Assembly: GCA_049347715.1 (NCBI GenBank) | Contig: CP186339.1 | Location: 1,302,001-1,366,000 of the forward strand | Direction of reading: 5' to 3' | DNA from: Thalassotalea_B piscium_A | GTDB taxonomy: Bacteria > Pseudomonadota > Gammaproteobacteria > Enterobacterales > Alteromonadaceae | Length of the DNA stretch: 64,000 bases | Translations under genes and position numbers: made by a program | Shown: positions 28,114 to 38,800 of the stretch, in pieces | Numbering within the stretch: the stretch's first letter is position 1 | How the letters are laid out: each line of letters starts with the position of its first letter | Notes under the pieces: model-generated | The model's database searches: none | The model's input: only the letters and a program-made list of their open reading frames with translations | What the model was told of the DNA's origin: nothing

Positions 28114-29057
28114 CTACAATCGTTCAACACTTTGAATAAGATCATTTAAACCATCAAAGGGCTTGTTACCTATAAACTTAAGGGGGAATAGTTTTGTTTC
28201 ACCTGATTTTAAAGTTAACCCTATAGATGCATGAGACAAGTCTAATACACCTGAATAAGTGTTCAACCACAGATTATCCTTTGTGATTTTGTTTGATTCA
28301 TTGTCCCATTTTATTAATTTAGTAAGTTCGTTAAAACTATAGTCAGTAAAATTATCTACCCACTTAAATTCTGGAGGTATGGAATAATTGAGTTCACTCA
28401 TTATATTTTGCAGATAAATTATTGTTTCGACTTGCAAGGTTACTTCGCCAGATGCTGAGCATCTATTACAGATAACAAGGCCATTATTACAGAAGCGACA
28501 ATGGGTATACTTCGTTTTATGTTGATGTTCGTTAGTGATAAAAATTCCTCTGGAATCATAAGTAGGTTTTAATAAAATAACTGGTGAAGAGATCTCTCCT
28601 GAACCATTACAATCATCACATACCTTCTTACCTGATCCGTTACAATCACTACAAGTATGTGTACATCTATAATAAGCTGATGTTACTTCTACTTTGTTTA
28701 CATTTTACATTTTACATTTTGAATTTTAGAAATTGTAGTAGTAATAAGTTTTTCACATTTATCTATAACTTTTTGACTTGGTCTGTTTTCTTCTTGATTA
28801 ATAAAGTCGTGAGCTTTCCTATTACATTCATCTAAATTTTCACAATTTGGAGATCTTCTTGTGGGAAGTTCTTCGGCTATGGATGTGATTTCCCCAATCA
28901 AATAAAATCCAAAGTGTGCATCTACATTCAGCTTGAGCTGGCCACTTGGTGTAAATCGGTCTACGTAATACTCTATATCTAATTTGTATTGACTAATTAA
29001 GTCTTCAATAGGCTGATATCTTTTTCTTGGAACGTTGCTTAATTTAAAACCTGTCAT
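28114..29057 (-). pseudogene. DnaJ-type zinc-motif protein, frameshifted by a 7-bp tandem repeat
   Basis: Two overlapping reading-frame pieces form one gene of about 310 codons, paralogous to 31788-33476 but without its membrane part. Segment one (29057-28698) matches the paralogue's N terminus (RSPNCENLDECNRKAHDF versus RVSPNCNSFDECYEKVNDF). Segment two carries four zinc-type motifs (CSDCNGSG, CDDCNGSG, CRFCNNG, CNRCSASG). They are thrown out of frame by three copies of ACATTTT (28700-28720). A single copy, or four, would join them in frame as IQNVNKVEVTSAYYR, close to the paralogue's ILNKVGKEEVDSAYYR. Confidence 0.8.
28700..28720. repeat. Three tandem copies of ACATTTT inside a coding region
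   Basis: A perfect 3 x 7-bp array at the point where the two frames of the zinc-motif gene part. Each copy shifts the frame by one base, so copy number decides whether full-length protein is made (1 or 4 copies in frame, 2 or 3 out). Confidence 0.9.
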
Positions 29058-29296
29058 TTAATGTCTACTTATTTTGTTGAGTTATTTATTGTAATCATCC
29101 TAATACCTAAAAGCTCTACTTTCATATTTATTCTCTGTTCATTAAAAATGAATTTTTACCTTTTAGTTAAGTTGTCTTTTAGATTTATTAATCAATGGGT
29201 AATTCCTAAACACCAAATATGTTGTTTTCTCTCAACTCTGATCTGTTTAATTTTTCCGGCTTGCTTGTGCAAGCTCAATTTCTATTGATTTAGTCA

Positions 29297-29342
29297 TGTC
29301 CTAGTTTTATTTTTTCAATATAAGTAATAGAGAACTGGGACA
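29297..29342. repeat. Copy 1 of the TGTCC inverted-repeat element
   Basis: TGTCCTAGTTTT ... GAACTGGGACA with a loop of about 23 bases. A second copy with the same arms is at 49382-49427. The arms pair imperfectly (one G-T pair). Not a terminator by shape. Confidence 0.6.
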
Positions 29343-29566
29343 AGTGTAAATGGTGAAAATTATTTGATTTTTTATTATTGAAAATATTTATAAATATAAG
29401 TTACTAATAAAACATATTTTTTAATCCCTTTCCTATTTGTTTTAATGTATATAAAACATAAAAACCAATAAAAACATATATTTATATCGTTGTTTTTGTG
29501 TTTTTTTGCTGTTAAAGTAAAGTTACTGATTCGATATTTTTATTGAAAAAGTTGTAGGCAGGGTGT

Positions 29567-29660
29567 GTTAAATAGTAACTAAATTAAACTTTGTTTAAAT
29601 TAGCTACTATTTAACAGAAAGTATGCCTCTGCATACATTCGATATTCTGCTCCGGCAGAA
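29567..29660. other. oriT: Candidate origin of transfer (oriT): three consecutive inverted repeats
   Basis: The 700 bases before mobC (29058-29754) hold no convincing gene but contain three hairpins in a row. The first is a 23-bp arm pair with two mismatches and a 3-base loop (29567-29615). Next are GTATGC-CTCT-GCATAC (29621-29636) and TTCTGC-TCCG-GCAGAA (29645-29660). Inverted repeats directly upstream of mobC and relaxase genes are the usual form of oriT. The nick site cannot be read from sequence. Confidence 0.6.
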
Positions 29661-29754
29661 ATAATAAATTAATAAGACGAGTTCTTATGGATAAATATTT
29701 AAATAATTAAGGTAAAGATTTAAAGCTCGTCATAACCCATAAAAGGTAAAGGTT

Positions 29755-30252
29755 ATGACTAATAAGATAAAAGAAAATTTCAATACAAAACGAAAGTTTA
29801 GCATCAATGCGAAAGCTAACAGCTCTGAATATCATATTTTCCTAGCTGCATTCGAAAAATCAGATTACAACACCCTTGGCCATTTTGCCCGTGATTTAGT
29901 TATTAAAGGCTCGATCCAAATGGGTAAGCCAACTTTATATAACCCCGCTATAAATAGAGAAACTGCTATCCGGTTGTTTGAGGACATGAATAACTTAAAC
30001 CAAACAGTTAAGCATTTAAATAAATCGGCTACTGGTTTTAAAAAACTAAACGAAGAAGAACGTTATCAAGAATTAAAAAAAGCAATGTTATTTGTTGCTG
30101 ACATTGGCCATGGGCTTCGGGTTTGGGCATCCTTTTTAAGAAATAATGATAAAGATAGGAAATCGATTTTGAATATCGCAGCAGTCACTTTATCTTTAAA
30201 AGAAGTGAATCAACTGCAAAATGTGATTAAACAAAGAGTTGATGATGAATAA
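29755..30252 (+). CDS. mobC: MobC-like relaxosome accessory protein
   Basis: 165 residues, basic N terminus (KRKFSINAKANSSEYHIFLAAF) and the helical MobC-type segment (ETAIRLFEDMNNLNQTVKHLNK). Such proteins bind oriT and help the relaxase open the strand. Its stop overlaps the relaxase ATG (TAATG), so the two are coupled. The family call comes from position and the N(N)LNQ helix, which is typical of MobC. Confidence 0.75.
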   Translation: MTNKIKENFNTKRKFSINAKANSSEYHIFLAAFEKSDYNTLGHFARDLVIKGSIQMGKPTLYNPAINRETAIRLFEDMNNLNQTVKHLNKSATGFKKLNEEERYQELKKAMLFVADIGHGLRVWASFLRNNDKDRKSILNIAAVTLSLKEVNQLQNVIKQRVDDE

Positions 30253-31640
30253 TGATCATTAAATTCATCCCACAAAACAAGGGAAATAATAGAGGGCGTT
30301 CTGCATCAATTATTAACTATATTGTAGGTAAAACTAAGCATAAGCATGAATCTCATAGTCATGAAATTACAAAAGAAAAAATTGATTATATCTGTTGCAG
30401 TAAAAATCTTGGTTTTACCGATCCTTTGTGGAAAGAAAAGGATGGGAGGCTTTATAAAATATCAGGAAAAGAGGCCGACCTATCTGAAATAAAGTTCGCT
30501 TTTGAACAATCAGAGTCAAAAAATATACGAGTACAACACCCTGATGAACATATCATTGTTTCATTAAGGGAGGGAGAGTCTCTTAATGATTATCAGTGGG
30601 AAGAACTAGCCAATGACTTAACAGAAGGTCTAGGGTTTAACGACCATAACTGGATTTGTTTCAAACATGCCGATACAGCGAATGAACATATTCACCTATT
30701 TCTCAGTGCAATTTCAAACTCTGCGCCTCATTTAAGATTAAATATAAGTCATGCGTATAGGCAAAGCGCAGAAATTCGAAACAAATTAGAAAATAAATTT
30801 GGTTTGTCCCATGATCATAATCCTTACACTGACCCACATAAGCCTGGGTCAAAACAGTGTCATTTTAAGCATAAAGTGAATGAAGTACGACGATGTATTG
30901 ATTTAGCTATTAGTACTAAGCAGCGTTCACTACCAGAGTTTATGCAGGTGCTTCAAAGGAATGGTGTTGGTTGCTATGCGCAGCTGCGCAGAGGGGAAGT
31001 AATAGGCATTTCGTTCACCTTAGATAATGAAAAATTCAGGGGATCAAAACTTGGCATTGGATATAGCTGGAAATCCTTAATTGAAAGGGGAGTAGAGTAC
31101 GATAAAGCTGAACATAGGGAAGAAGTGGAACTTCTTAATGCTAATGAAAAGTCTATAACTGGTATGCTAAAGCCATTCGATAAAAAAGTGACCATTTCGA
31201 CCGACAAACATTTAGCGGCTTACTTCATTGATAACCGCAAAAACAATGGAAACCTCTCAAATAACATTCCTTCTTTATATGCCTTTTGGTTACGAGCACC
31301 ACTAAATAAAATAGGAAAAACAAAGCAACAAATTGAAAGTGATGTTAACCAATTGAAGTTACTCAGGATTATTTTAGCAATATATTTTAGTTGGTTGAGA
31401 GAACGAAAACAGCAAAAATTATTTTTAGGAAGGTGTCTAAATCCCTATGTAAGTAGGATTGTAGAAAATGGAAAGCTATACTCAGCAATCATTGATAAAT
31501 ACAATAAACAAATTACTAATAATAGTTTTACTCTGATACCGGTTAACAATAATTGTAATTTAGAAGGTTCGGAACCTAATAAATTAAAAGTTTTTCGCCC
31601 AAAAAGAAAGTTAACTAACACAGACGAATTTACTTTTTAG
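30252..31640 (+). CDS. MobA/VirD2-type relaxase
   Basis: 462 residues. N-terminal relaxase domain with the histidine triad of the metal site: H at about 140 in FKHADTANEHIHLFLS, with HIH a few residues later. The tyrosine nucleophile is probably among the tyrosines near residues 20-25 (ASIINYIVGK). The C-terminal half is basic and not recognised. It should nick oriT and pilot the strand through a conjugation channel supplied by another element, since no type IV secretion genes are present. This makes E1 mobilizable but not self-transmissible. Confidence 0.88.
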   Translation: MIIKFIPQNKGNNRGRSASIINYIVGKTKHKHESHSHEITKEKIDYICCSKNLGFTDPLWKEKDGRLYKISGKEADLSEIKFAFEQSESKNIRVQHPDEHIIVSLREGESLNDYQWEELANDLTEGLGFNDHNWICFKHADTANEHIHLFLSAISNSAPHLRLNISHAYRQSAEIRNKLENKFGLSHDHNPYTDPHKPGSKQCHFKHKVNEVRRCIDLAISTKQRSLPEFMQVLQRNGVGCYAQLRRGEVIGISFTLDNEKFRGSKLGIGYSWKSLIERGVEYDKAEHREEVELLNANEKSITGMLKPFDKKVTISTDKHLAAYFIDNRKNNGNLSNNIPSLYAFWLRAPLNKIGKTKQQIESDVNQLKLLRIILAIYFSWLRERKQQKLFLGRCLNPYVSRIVENGKLYSAIIDKYNKQITNNSFTLIPVNNNCNLEGSEPNKLKVFRPKRKLTNTDEFTF

Positions 31641-31679
31641 GCAATCCATTGATATTCATTCTGCTTATATTTGTTAAAG

Positions 31680-31720
31680 ACATTAAAACAATAGTAAAAG
31701 TGGTTGTTTTAATGTTTTTA
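31680..31720 (+). terminator. Intrinsic terminator after the relaxase
   Basis: ACATTAAAACAA and TTGTTTTAATGT form a 12-bp stem with a 12-base loop, followed by TTTT. AT-rich but long. Confidence 0.7.
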
Positions 31721-31787
31721 ACTGAGGGAATTAATAATGCTCTTAGTTGTGCAGTGATCAACTAATTTTATCGTTAAAGCCTCTGTT

Positions 31788-33476
31788 TCATTTTAATGCA
31801 TTCAATAAAGCAGTAGAGCCATATTTCGAAGCAGAATCTTTCACGTCGTCGTATTTTATACTGCGAGCAAGACCTATTCCAAATATTGCGGATATAACAT
31901 AGATGTAAAAAAAGGGTAAGCTAAGAAAACTCGTTGAGGTGAAATTGAACGTCAATGATGTAAACAGTGGCTCTAATTGTCGAGTAAAAACTAAAGCTAA
32001 AGGCAAGGTTAATATATAAATAAGACTTTTATAACTGCCGGTTGCTTTTTGGGATTTTAGTGAACTACCCCAGGAAACAAATATTAATGACATTGGCAGT
32101 GATACTAACATTATCCCAAATAGCGAGAGTATTTTTAAATTACTAATTAAATCAAACAACTTTCCTCCAACTTGCGCTAATAATTCAAATGTTCTTATTA
32201 AGCCCAAATCTCGCCATGGATTTTGATGGTCACTAAATAAATCTAATAAAAATAAAACGCAAATAATAGGAACAAAAACACCAAATGAGCCTGCAAACAG
32301 GTCTTTAAAACTAAGTTTATTTCGCTCAGTTTTTTGTTGTGTAACTAGCTTGTTAAAGCTGTCCTTGAGGGAGGTTTCTGCTTTATTACTTAGTAATTTA
32401 GCTTTATTTATAGTGTTATTTTGTAACTTGTTAAAGCTTAAGGGAGATAAAACGTCTTCTGCAAGCTTTGTTTCAAAAAGAGGTAATATTTTTTCAATAT
32501 TAAAATTCACTTTTTTACTATTATATTCAGAGGCATACTCGACATAATCATCAAAAATGTAATCTAAGTCATATGGAGAGCTTCCTATAAATTTAACTTC
32601 TTTTCGAAGCGGGTCACCGGTTGGTGGTGTTATAGTTATCGTTTCGCTCGTTAAGTTTAACTGACCTTTAACTTTTCGGAACCAAGTGTTAGAACCTGTT
32701 TGTTCTATGTTATCGCTAGAGTTATTACTAAAATCGGCAAGGTTGATTAGCTGTTCATCACTATAATTAATGGACGTTTTATCCATCCAATCAAAGGCTC
32801 CTTTAGGTGTATCCCATGAAACCTTCGTTTTATTAGGTATTAGGTAAATTTTTGTTTCAACCTGACGAGTAACTTCTCCTGTTGAAGAGCATCTATTACA
32901 ACCTATATAACCATTATTGCAAGAACAATCGAGGTATACCCTTTTGTTTATATAATCATCTCTTACGAAGCCTCCATTTCTATCTCTAACTGTTATCCGT
33001 TGTGTTTTAACGCGCAAAATATCGCCATGACCTTTGCATACGGGACATTGCACATCTCCATTACCTTTACAATCGTCACAAGTGCATGTGGCTCTGTAAT
33101 AAGCAGAGTCTACTTCTTCTTTGCCTACTTTATTTAATATAGTAATAGGGGATTTTATAAAGCTTATGCATTTATCTATTAGCTCTTGGTTAGGGGATAT
33201 CATTGAGCTGTTGAGAAAATCATTTACTTTTTCGTAACACTCATCAAAGCTGTTACAATTGGGACTTACTCTTCCCGCAAGTTCTTCAGCTTTTGGGCTG
33301 ATTTCACCATCTAGCTTAAATTCAAAGTTAGCATCAATAGTTAGCTCATGTATACCATTTCTACTAAAGCGATTTAAATCATAATCTACTGGGATTTCAT
33401 ATTGATTAATTAGAGTTTCAAGCGGGGTAATTTTAATTTTCATTACGTCTTTTGTAAAAAAATTTGATTTTGTCAT
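31788..33476 (-). CDS. Membrane protein with DnaJ-type zinc-binding motifs
   Basis: 562 residues. N-terminal domain (1-135) shared with the paralogue at 28114-29057; then a DnaJ-like cysteine-rich region at about 135-205 (CDDCKGNG, CPVCKGHG, CSCNNG, CNRCSSTG), four CxxCxGxG-type repeats without a J domain; a middle domain; and about four to five transmembrane helices from about 400 (GVFVPIICVLFLLDLF, ILSLFGIMLVSLPMSLIFV, PLALVFTRQLEPLF, FYIYVISAIFGIGLA). Downstream of the kinase/AAA/exonuclease cluster on the same strand but 294 bp away, so it may have its own promoter. Function unknown. Confidence 0.75.
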   Translation of the reverse strand: MTKSNFFTKDVMKIKITPLETLINQYEIPVDYDLNRFSRNGIHELTIDANFEFKLDGEISPKAEELAGRVSPNCNSFDECYEKVNDFLNSSMISPNQELIDKCISFIKSPITILNKVGKEEVDSAYYRATCTCDDCKGNGDVQCPVCKGHGDILRVKTQRITVRDRNGGFVRDDYINKRVYLDCSCNNGYIGCNRCSSTGEVTRQVETKIYLIPNKTKVSWDTPKGAFDWMDKTSINYSDEQLINLADFSNNSSDNIEQTGSNTWFRKVKGQLNLTSETITITPPTGDPLRKEVKFIGSSPYDLDYIFDDYVEYASEYNSKKVNFNIEKILPLFETKLAEDVLSPLSFNKLQNNTINKAKLLSNKAETSLKDSFNKLVTQQKTERNKLSFKDLFAGSFGVFVPIICVLFLLDLFSDHQNPWRDLGLIRTFELLAQVGGKLFDLISNLKILSLFGIMLVSLPMSLIFVSWGSSLKSQKATGSYKSLIYILTLPLALVFTRQLEPLFTSLTFNFTSTSFLSLPFFYIYVISAIFGIGLARSIKYDDVKDSASKYGSTALLNALK

Positions 33477-33583
33477 TTTATAATTCCATTTTCGTTAATT
33501 CTATAAAACTCTTTTTGATATTTTTGTTTAGCTTGATAACAGCAGCTCCATCGCATCCTTAGGATAATTAATGTTTATACTGT

Positions 33584-33624
33584 ATTTTGTGTCGTAAGAG
33601 TATGTGTCTTAGGATACACAAAAT
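33584..33624. repeat. 41-bp imperfect palindrome between cargo genes
   Basis: Arms ATTTTGTGT and ACACAAAAT enclose a nearly symmetrical centre (TAAGAGTATGTGTCTTA). It lies in the 294-bp gap upstream of the zinc-motif membrane gene. It could be an operator for that gene or a weak terminator for the exonuclease gene. The rest of the gap shows nothing else. Confidence 0.45.
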
Positions 33625-33770
33625 CCATCCCTGAAAATCTTTGATTTTTCAATGTTTCCAGTTGGTTAATCGTAATATAATTAAATAAAAATTGCAGTAA
33701 ATTAAATGATAAAGCAAACCGGTAAAGATCCTAAGTTTTAGATTTATTATTTAATTTCATAAGCACTGAA

Positions 33771-34325
33771 TTACAAACTTGTTATTGCCATATTAAAAGC
33801 TTCAACAAAGCGCTGAGCATCAGGTAAAGCTCGGTGAATGGTAGAAGGGACAATAGCATCATAACTTTGTTTAAAATTATGTGTTTTACTTTCCCCTAAG
33901 TATTCATATAAATAGCGAATATCAGTTAATGAAAACATCACACCAACATTTGCTGCTTTAAATAGTTGCGTAAGCCAAACACCGTCGTAATCTAGATCAT
34001 TACATAACACTAATTTACCGCTTAATGCTTCATTCAGTGAATTAGCTACAACAAAAGGGGGAATGCCATGTTGTGCTAGCATATCTTGTGATATTTTATG
34101 GATTGAAGATTCTGCATCAGAGCACCATAAGCCGTCATTTATCCACTCATCTGTTGATTTGATAAGGTATGAGTTCCTATCCCCCGTAGAGGATACGTAT
34201 GCCACCTCTATTGGATAAGACTCATGTCCTAGACCTGAAGCTTCAATATCTAACATAATAAATTCATCCAATAAGAAGTTATGTTTATTTAAGTTTATGC
34301 GTAAAGAGGGATCGTATAACTTCAT
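33771..34325 (-). CDS. DEDDh-type 3'-5' exonuclease
   Basis: 184 residues with all five acidic/histidine positions of the DnaQ/RNase T superfamily: motif I D26-x-E28 (MLDIEASG), motif II in CNDLDYDGVW (D110-D114), motif III H164 and D169 (HRALPDAQ). Single domain, similar in size to oligoribonuclease and RNase T. It follows the AAA+ gene by 14 bases and probably belongs to the same transcript. In this context a role in destroying nucleic acid under control of the ATPase and kinase is plausible (inference). Confidence 0.85.
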   Translation of the reverse strand: MKLYDPSLRINLNKHNFLLDEFIMLDIEASGLGHESYPIEVAYVSSTGDRNSYLIKSTDEWINDGLWCSDAESSIHKISQDMLAQHGIPPFVVANSLNEALSGKLVLCNDLDYDGVWLTQLFKAANVGVMFSLTDIRYLYEYLGESKTHNFKQSYDAIVPSTIHRALPDAQRFVEAFNMAITSL

Positions 34326-34339
34326 TTTTATCTCCTTAG

Positions 34340-35728
34340 TTAGTGAATAAATCCAATTGTAGCGTTAACACTGTAGCTTGAATTAATGATATGTGTGATA
34401 TCACTCGGTAATACACTGATAGGCTTGTCATTATTGTGGGATCTAACTAAAGCTCTCTTAATACCAGAAATTATTGTTGTTTTGGCATCTCGTGGTGTCA
34501 TAGTTCTTAACAAAGGGGTTACTTCCAGATTTAATCCTTCAACAAACAGTTTGTTAATCTTCTTTTCAGTAAGAAATGATCTATAAATTTCATTACAAAC
34601 ATCATACATTTCATCGGGGTTAGGGGGTAATATGTTAAAATTAGTTAATCTTGATTTAACAGCAGGCAATAAATTTTCAATATTATTAGTTGTTGTAAAA
34701 AATAAAATTCCACTGCAATCCATATCTAAATCTAAATAGCGCTCCTTTACGCATTTTTTTTGTTCATAATCAAACAGCGAAAGAAGTGATGGAACAATAG
34801 AATACTCCCCTTCGTTTTTCGCAAGACACAATTCATCTAACAAAACAATCGGCTGGAAGGTGTCAGTTTTAATTAATAATGCTTTTGCAATTTCGCCTAT
34901 GCTTGCGCTCTTAAACTGCGAACTGCCTCCTATAAGATCTTGTTTGCCAGTCATAGTGGCAATGGAGGCATCATGAAAATCTAAACCAAGGACTTTACAT
35001 AAGGTCTTTACAAAATAAGTTTTACCAATGCCAGGAGGACCATTCAAGTTGATTATGGGAAACTCTATTGGTAACCCTGCATATAAGGATAACTTTAGGG
35101 AAGCATGTACTTCTGAAATCACATTATGGAAGTTGGGGAATAACATATACATTTGCTCAAATGAAATCATCATCTTTTCGTCTGCGATAAGAACTTTTTT
35201 TTCATTTCCTTTATTTAAGACTTCCTGAACAATATTAACGCCATTATCATTGTTACGAAATATCAACTCAGCTTCTAAATCAGCTAAATTGAATACTTTC
35301 TTAGTTGTATATACCTTAGTTTTTAGTTCAATACTTTTTTCACTAAAAGGCAGGTTACCTTTAAATATTTCACATGTTCTTATTATCTTTTTTACCGCCC
35401 TATATGCTCTAAGGTACAATAACTCTTCTGCTCGGTCTTCAATACGTTTTCGTTCTTTATCTGATTCAACTTTATTTAGTGTTTTATAGAACCCTAAGTA
35501 TAGATATTCAAGCCTTTTGACTTTCCCTTTAGCATGCCGTTTTTTATCAATACTTAAAAGGCTAAACAAGTATTCTTGCTGTTCATCATTTAGCGGCAAT
35601 AAAACTCTGGCTAACAAGGTTGATGAAATATTACATAAGACAGGTTTGGTGATGTTTTCATCAAAATTGACTAATTTATTTAACTGTTGCATCGTTAATT
35701 CATAATTTGATAACTTTTTTTCTTGCAT
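34340..35728 (-). CDS. AAA+ ATPase (Lon/MoxR-like)
   Basis: 462 residues. An N-terminal helical region of about 190 residues precedes the AAA+ core: Walker A GPPGIGKT (230-237), Walker B VLLDEL (D298, E299), sensor-1 TTTNN, an arginine-finger candidate in AVKSRL, and a lid with TPRDAKTTI. The segment LIGGSSQFKSASIGEIAKAL resembles Lon ATPase modules, but no protease domain follows. Middle gene of the kinase-AAA-exonuclease cluster; 93 bp after the kinase stop, with a hairpin leader (35726-35763) directly upstream. Confidence 0.85.
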   Translation of the reverse strand: MQEKKLSNYELTMQQLNKLVNFDENITKPVLCNISSTLLARVLLPLNDEQQEYLFSLLSIDKKRHAKGKVKRLEYLYLGFYKTLNKVESDKERKRIEDRAEELLYLRAYRAVKKIIRTCEIFKGNLPFSEKSIELKTKVYTTKKVFNLADLEAELIFRNNDNGVNIVQEVLNKGNEKKVLIADEKMMISFEQMYMLFPNFHNVISEVHASLKLSLYAGLPIEFPIINLNGPPGIGKTYFVKTLCKVLGLDFHDASIATMTGKQDLIGGSSQFKSASIGEIAKALLIKTDTFQPIVLLDELCLAKNEGEYSIVPSLLSLFDYEQKKCVKERYLDLDMDCSGILFFTTTNNIENLLPAVKSRLTNFNILPPNPDEMYDVCNEIYRSFLTEKKINKLFVEGLNLEVTPLLRTMTPRDAKTTIISGIKRALVRSHNNDKPISVLPSDITHIINSSYSVNATIGFIH

Positions 35729-35763
35729 AAAAAACTCCTCTAATTGAGGAGCTATTGAATCAT
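35726..35763 (-). promoter_or_regulatory. Hairpin leader with mini-ORF and sequestered ribosome site (copy 1)
   Basis: On the minus strand: a three-codon mini-ORF (ATG ATT CAA TAG), then CTCCTC-AATTA-GAGGAG, then six T and the ATG of the AAA+ gene. GAGGAG is the obvious Shine-Dalgarno and is fully paired in the hairpin, which with its T run also looks like an attenuator. The same block occurs at 44596-44632 before an unrelated gene. Confidence 0.65.
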
Positions 35764-35821
35764 GCTAAAGTGTCTTTTTGATCATCAGTATGGCGTATAA
35801 TATTATTAATATAAGTATAAT

Positions 35822-38800
35822 CTATCGAAATGAATCTAAGTTTTGAATAGAGCTGGAGTCATACTCTTTATATAACTGATATTCCCAATCATTTGCATAT
35901 TGCTCGTTCAGGGATTCAAATTCCTTTAATAATGATTTGCAATGTGCTGTTTTTGCGAATCTTTCTATTAAACCTTTCACTTCACTAATAGCTTTATCTG
36001 ACTTTGTGCTACAAATATAATTATAGAAAGCATTAATTAGAGTTAAGCTGTCACATCCTTTATTTTCTTCTATAGCATTCTTTATCATAGACTCCATTAG
36101 ATCAGAATTATCATAATCGATATCATCTGTATCTATTCCCATTTCTTTGAAATAAACTCTGTCTAAATAGACAATAGCTTTTTTTCTATCAGATATGGGA
36201 TCAGAATCAATGAAGTTACTGATATGGTTACTTAGAATATCCCACAGTTCATTTGATAAAAGTACAAAAACGTCAGGTTGTTTTATGATATTATCTGGCG
36301 ATTCTTCGTTGCCAAGTGAAACCTTTTGATGCATTAACATCATATGCTCAAGAATATCTAATGTAATTTTGGGCGAAGTATTTTTATTATTAATTTCTTT
36401 TAAAAATAATACAACTGGTAATATTTCCTTTTTAAAACGAGTACTAAAAGCTATTAGTCGCATAACTTTTGATGAAAAACTATGATAACTAAGTCTGCTT
36501 ACCACTAACCCTTGATTTTCATCGGTCCATAATATGAAATCCTCTCCCCAACCAATATTTACTTTCAATTCAATTTTAAGATTAGATAAACTTTCATCAT
36601 AAAAGTGTTTTTGATAAGTATCTGTGAACCTTTTATTTTCTGGCAAAAGAAAAATATCTTTTTTTGAAAGTGGTTTTCCCCATAACTTAACATTTGACGA
36701 TACCTCTAGTGGCTTATAGGTTTCACACTGAGATAAGAAAAAAGAAAAATAACTTGGACTTTCAATGGGGTCAAAAACTATAGGATCACCATCATCCCAA
36801 GGTGGGCTTGATTGCAACTCTCCAATATCAACCACAGTATAACCTTCGAATGAAGGACTGAGTGCCTTCAAAATTTGATGAAGAAAAACTAACATTTTGG
36901 GCGAGTAATGGCCAAGATATTCTCCTAACTCACCAAGTATTGTTGAAATAGCAGGTTTGTTTGGTACTAGATTATTATGTTCATAAGTTTGACAAAATTG
37001 CATTTTATCAAATTCATATTTATATTTTTCCAAGAAATCTATTTTGAAATCTTTTCTTTTAGCTATATCAAACCCTATATATAGAATAATAAAACTTTGA
37101 AGTAAACCAAGGTATAATTCTTTCTTTGCTGTATTTACCTCCTCTATAGTTACATTCTGGAAGAGCAACCTTAAACTCGGGCAAATAACGTAAATTGACA
37201 ATATAGCCAAACTGAAAATATCATCTTGAGTTGTACATTTTTCTGCGCTCAAGGCATTAGGAGAAGAGAATAATAAACTTGAAGCTCCTATAGAAGTTTC
37301 ACCCTTTTGTGTTGCTATTCCAAAATCAGTTAATTTAGGGGTACCCTGTTCATCAATAAGTATATTCTCTGGTTTAATGTCCCCGTGAACAATCCCATTT
37401 TTATGAATGTTTTCTACTGCATCACATATACTATAAATGCAATTCAAACTAAATTGAGTGCGAGGACTTAAAGTGTCGAATCTCGTAAGTTCTGATAGTA
37501 ATGATTGTTTCAATGTTAAGCCGTTATTAACTTCTTCCATGATCAGTGCAAAAACATATTCATGGTCATCAAAAACATCTATTATATTTAAGAGACAGTC
37601 TGTACTCGTAATAAGTGAATTCGCAGGTAGCTTAATTAAATCATAAACTATAACAACGTTTTCATGTTGTGAGTTTCGCATAATTGCGGCTTCTTCAATT
37701 AAACGCTTTGATACTTCTTCTGATGTAAACCAATGTGGAATTAGTTTAATAGCAACGTTAGTGTTAAACATTAAATCTTTTGCTTTATAAACAACTCCAA
37801 ATGCTCCATGACCTAGAGAAGAACCAATTGAGTACCGATCATTATTAAGAGAAGTTAAATTACTTAGCACTTCAATTTTGTTTTTAAGTTTATCTTCAAA
37901 GGATTTATTAAAGTTAAAGATTATTTTAGGAAAAGTCAGGTTACTTATTTTTTTGAAAAAATAATCCCGCCAAGTATTTTTTATATGGTTACGAAGTGCC
38001 TTTCTATTATCTAAATACTCAAGCTTCTCTTTTTTCGAAGCTAAATTTGTCTTATTTAAAAAATCTTGGATTAAGCTAAATACAACTAATTCCTTTGTAT
38101 CAACGCCTATAAATGTATCCCAAAGGTTTGCGAGTTTTTTAGTTGAAGTAAATGTAACGAAATCCCATAATTCAATGTCGTTATTTTTTAACAGCTTTTT
38201 AACCTGGTTATTTGGCTCATATTTAAGTGTGCCATATTCAAGATAATCACTTAGATTTGCATCATTAATAGAGTCTTTAGTTTCAAATTGAGGAACTTGC
38301 TCATGCCTATTTAGATTTTCTTCAAACCTATTTCTTCTATTATCTTTATCTTTTTTCTTGCCAAATATGAAAGATTCAACTGAAGCTGGCTTTTTAGAAT
38401 AACTAATAAACATCTTAAAGCATTCATGTACCCAGTTTTTAAATGATAAATCCTGTTGAGTATATATATTTTGAGAAATAAGAAATGTTAACCAAAGTTT
38501 AAAAACAGTAAATATCTCTTTTTGATAGTTTTCATATTTTTTTTCTAAACCATCTTTAAAGTTATCTCCTAGCGACATACCCAATAAATAGTTATTAAAC
38601 AATTCTCTATATAAACAGCACAATTCCTCCTGTGTTGCTTGTTTAATAATGTCGGCCCCCTCAATGGGAGTATTAACACCTGTATGGATAATTAATCTTA
38701 AAATCACTCTAGAAATCAACTCTCTATATTCTGAGTGATTTTCATTTGAGCTAGTCCAAGAATTAGAAAATGTAAAAGCAGTACCTAATTTAATTTCATT

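Noticed and set aside
28584..28835. Plus-strand ORF of 83 codons
   Set aside because: Antisense to the zinc-motif gene, whose cysteine pattern is clearly the real coding signal.
29061..29288. Plus-strand ORF of 75 codons before the oriT region
   Set aside because: Very hydrophobic translation of AT-rich DNA, no ribosome site and no recognisable pattern.
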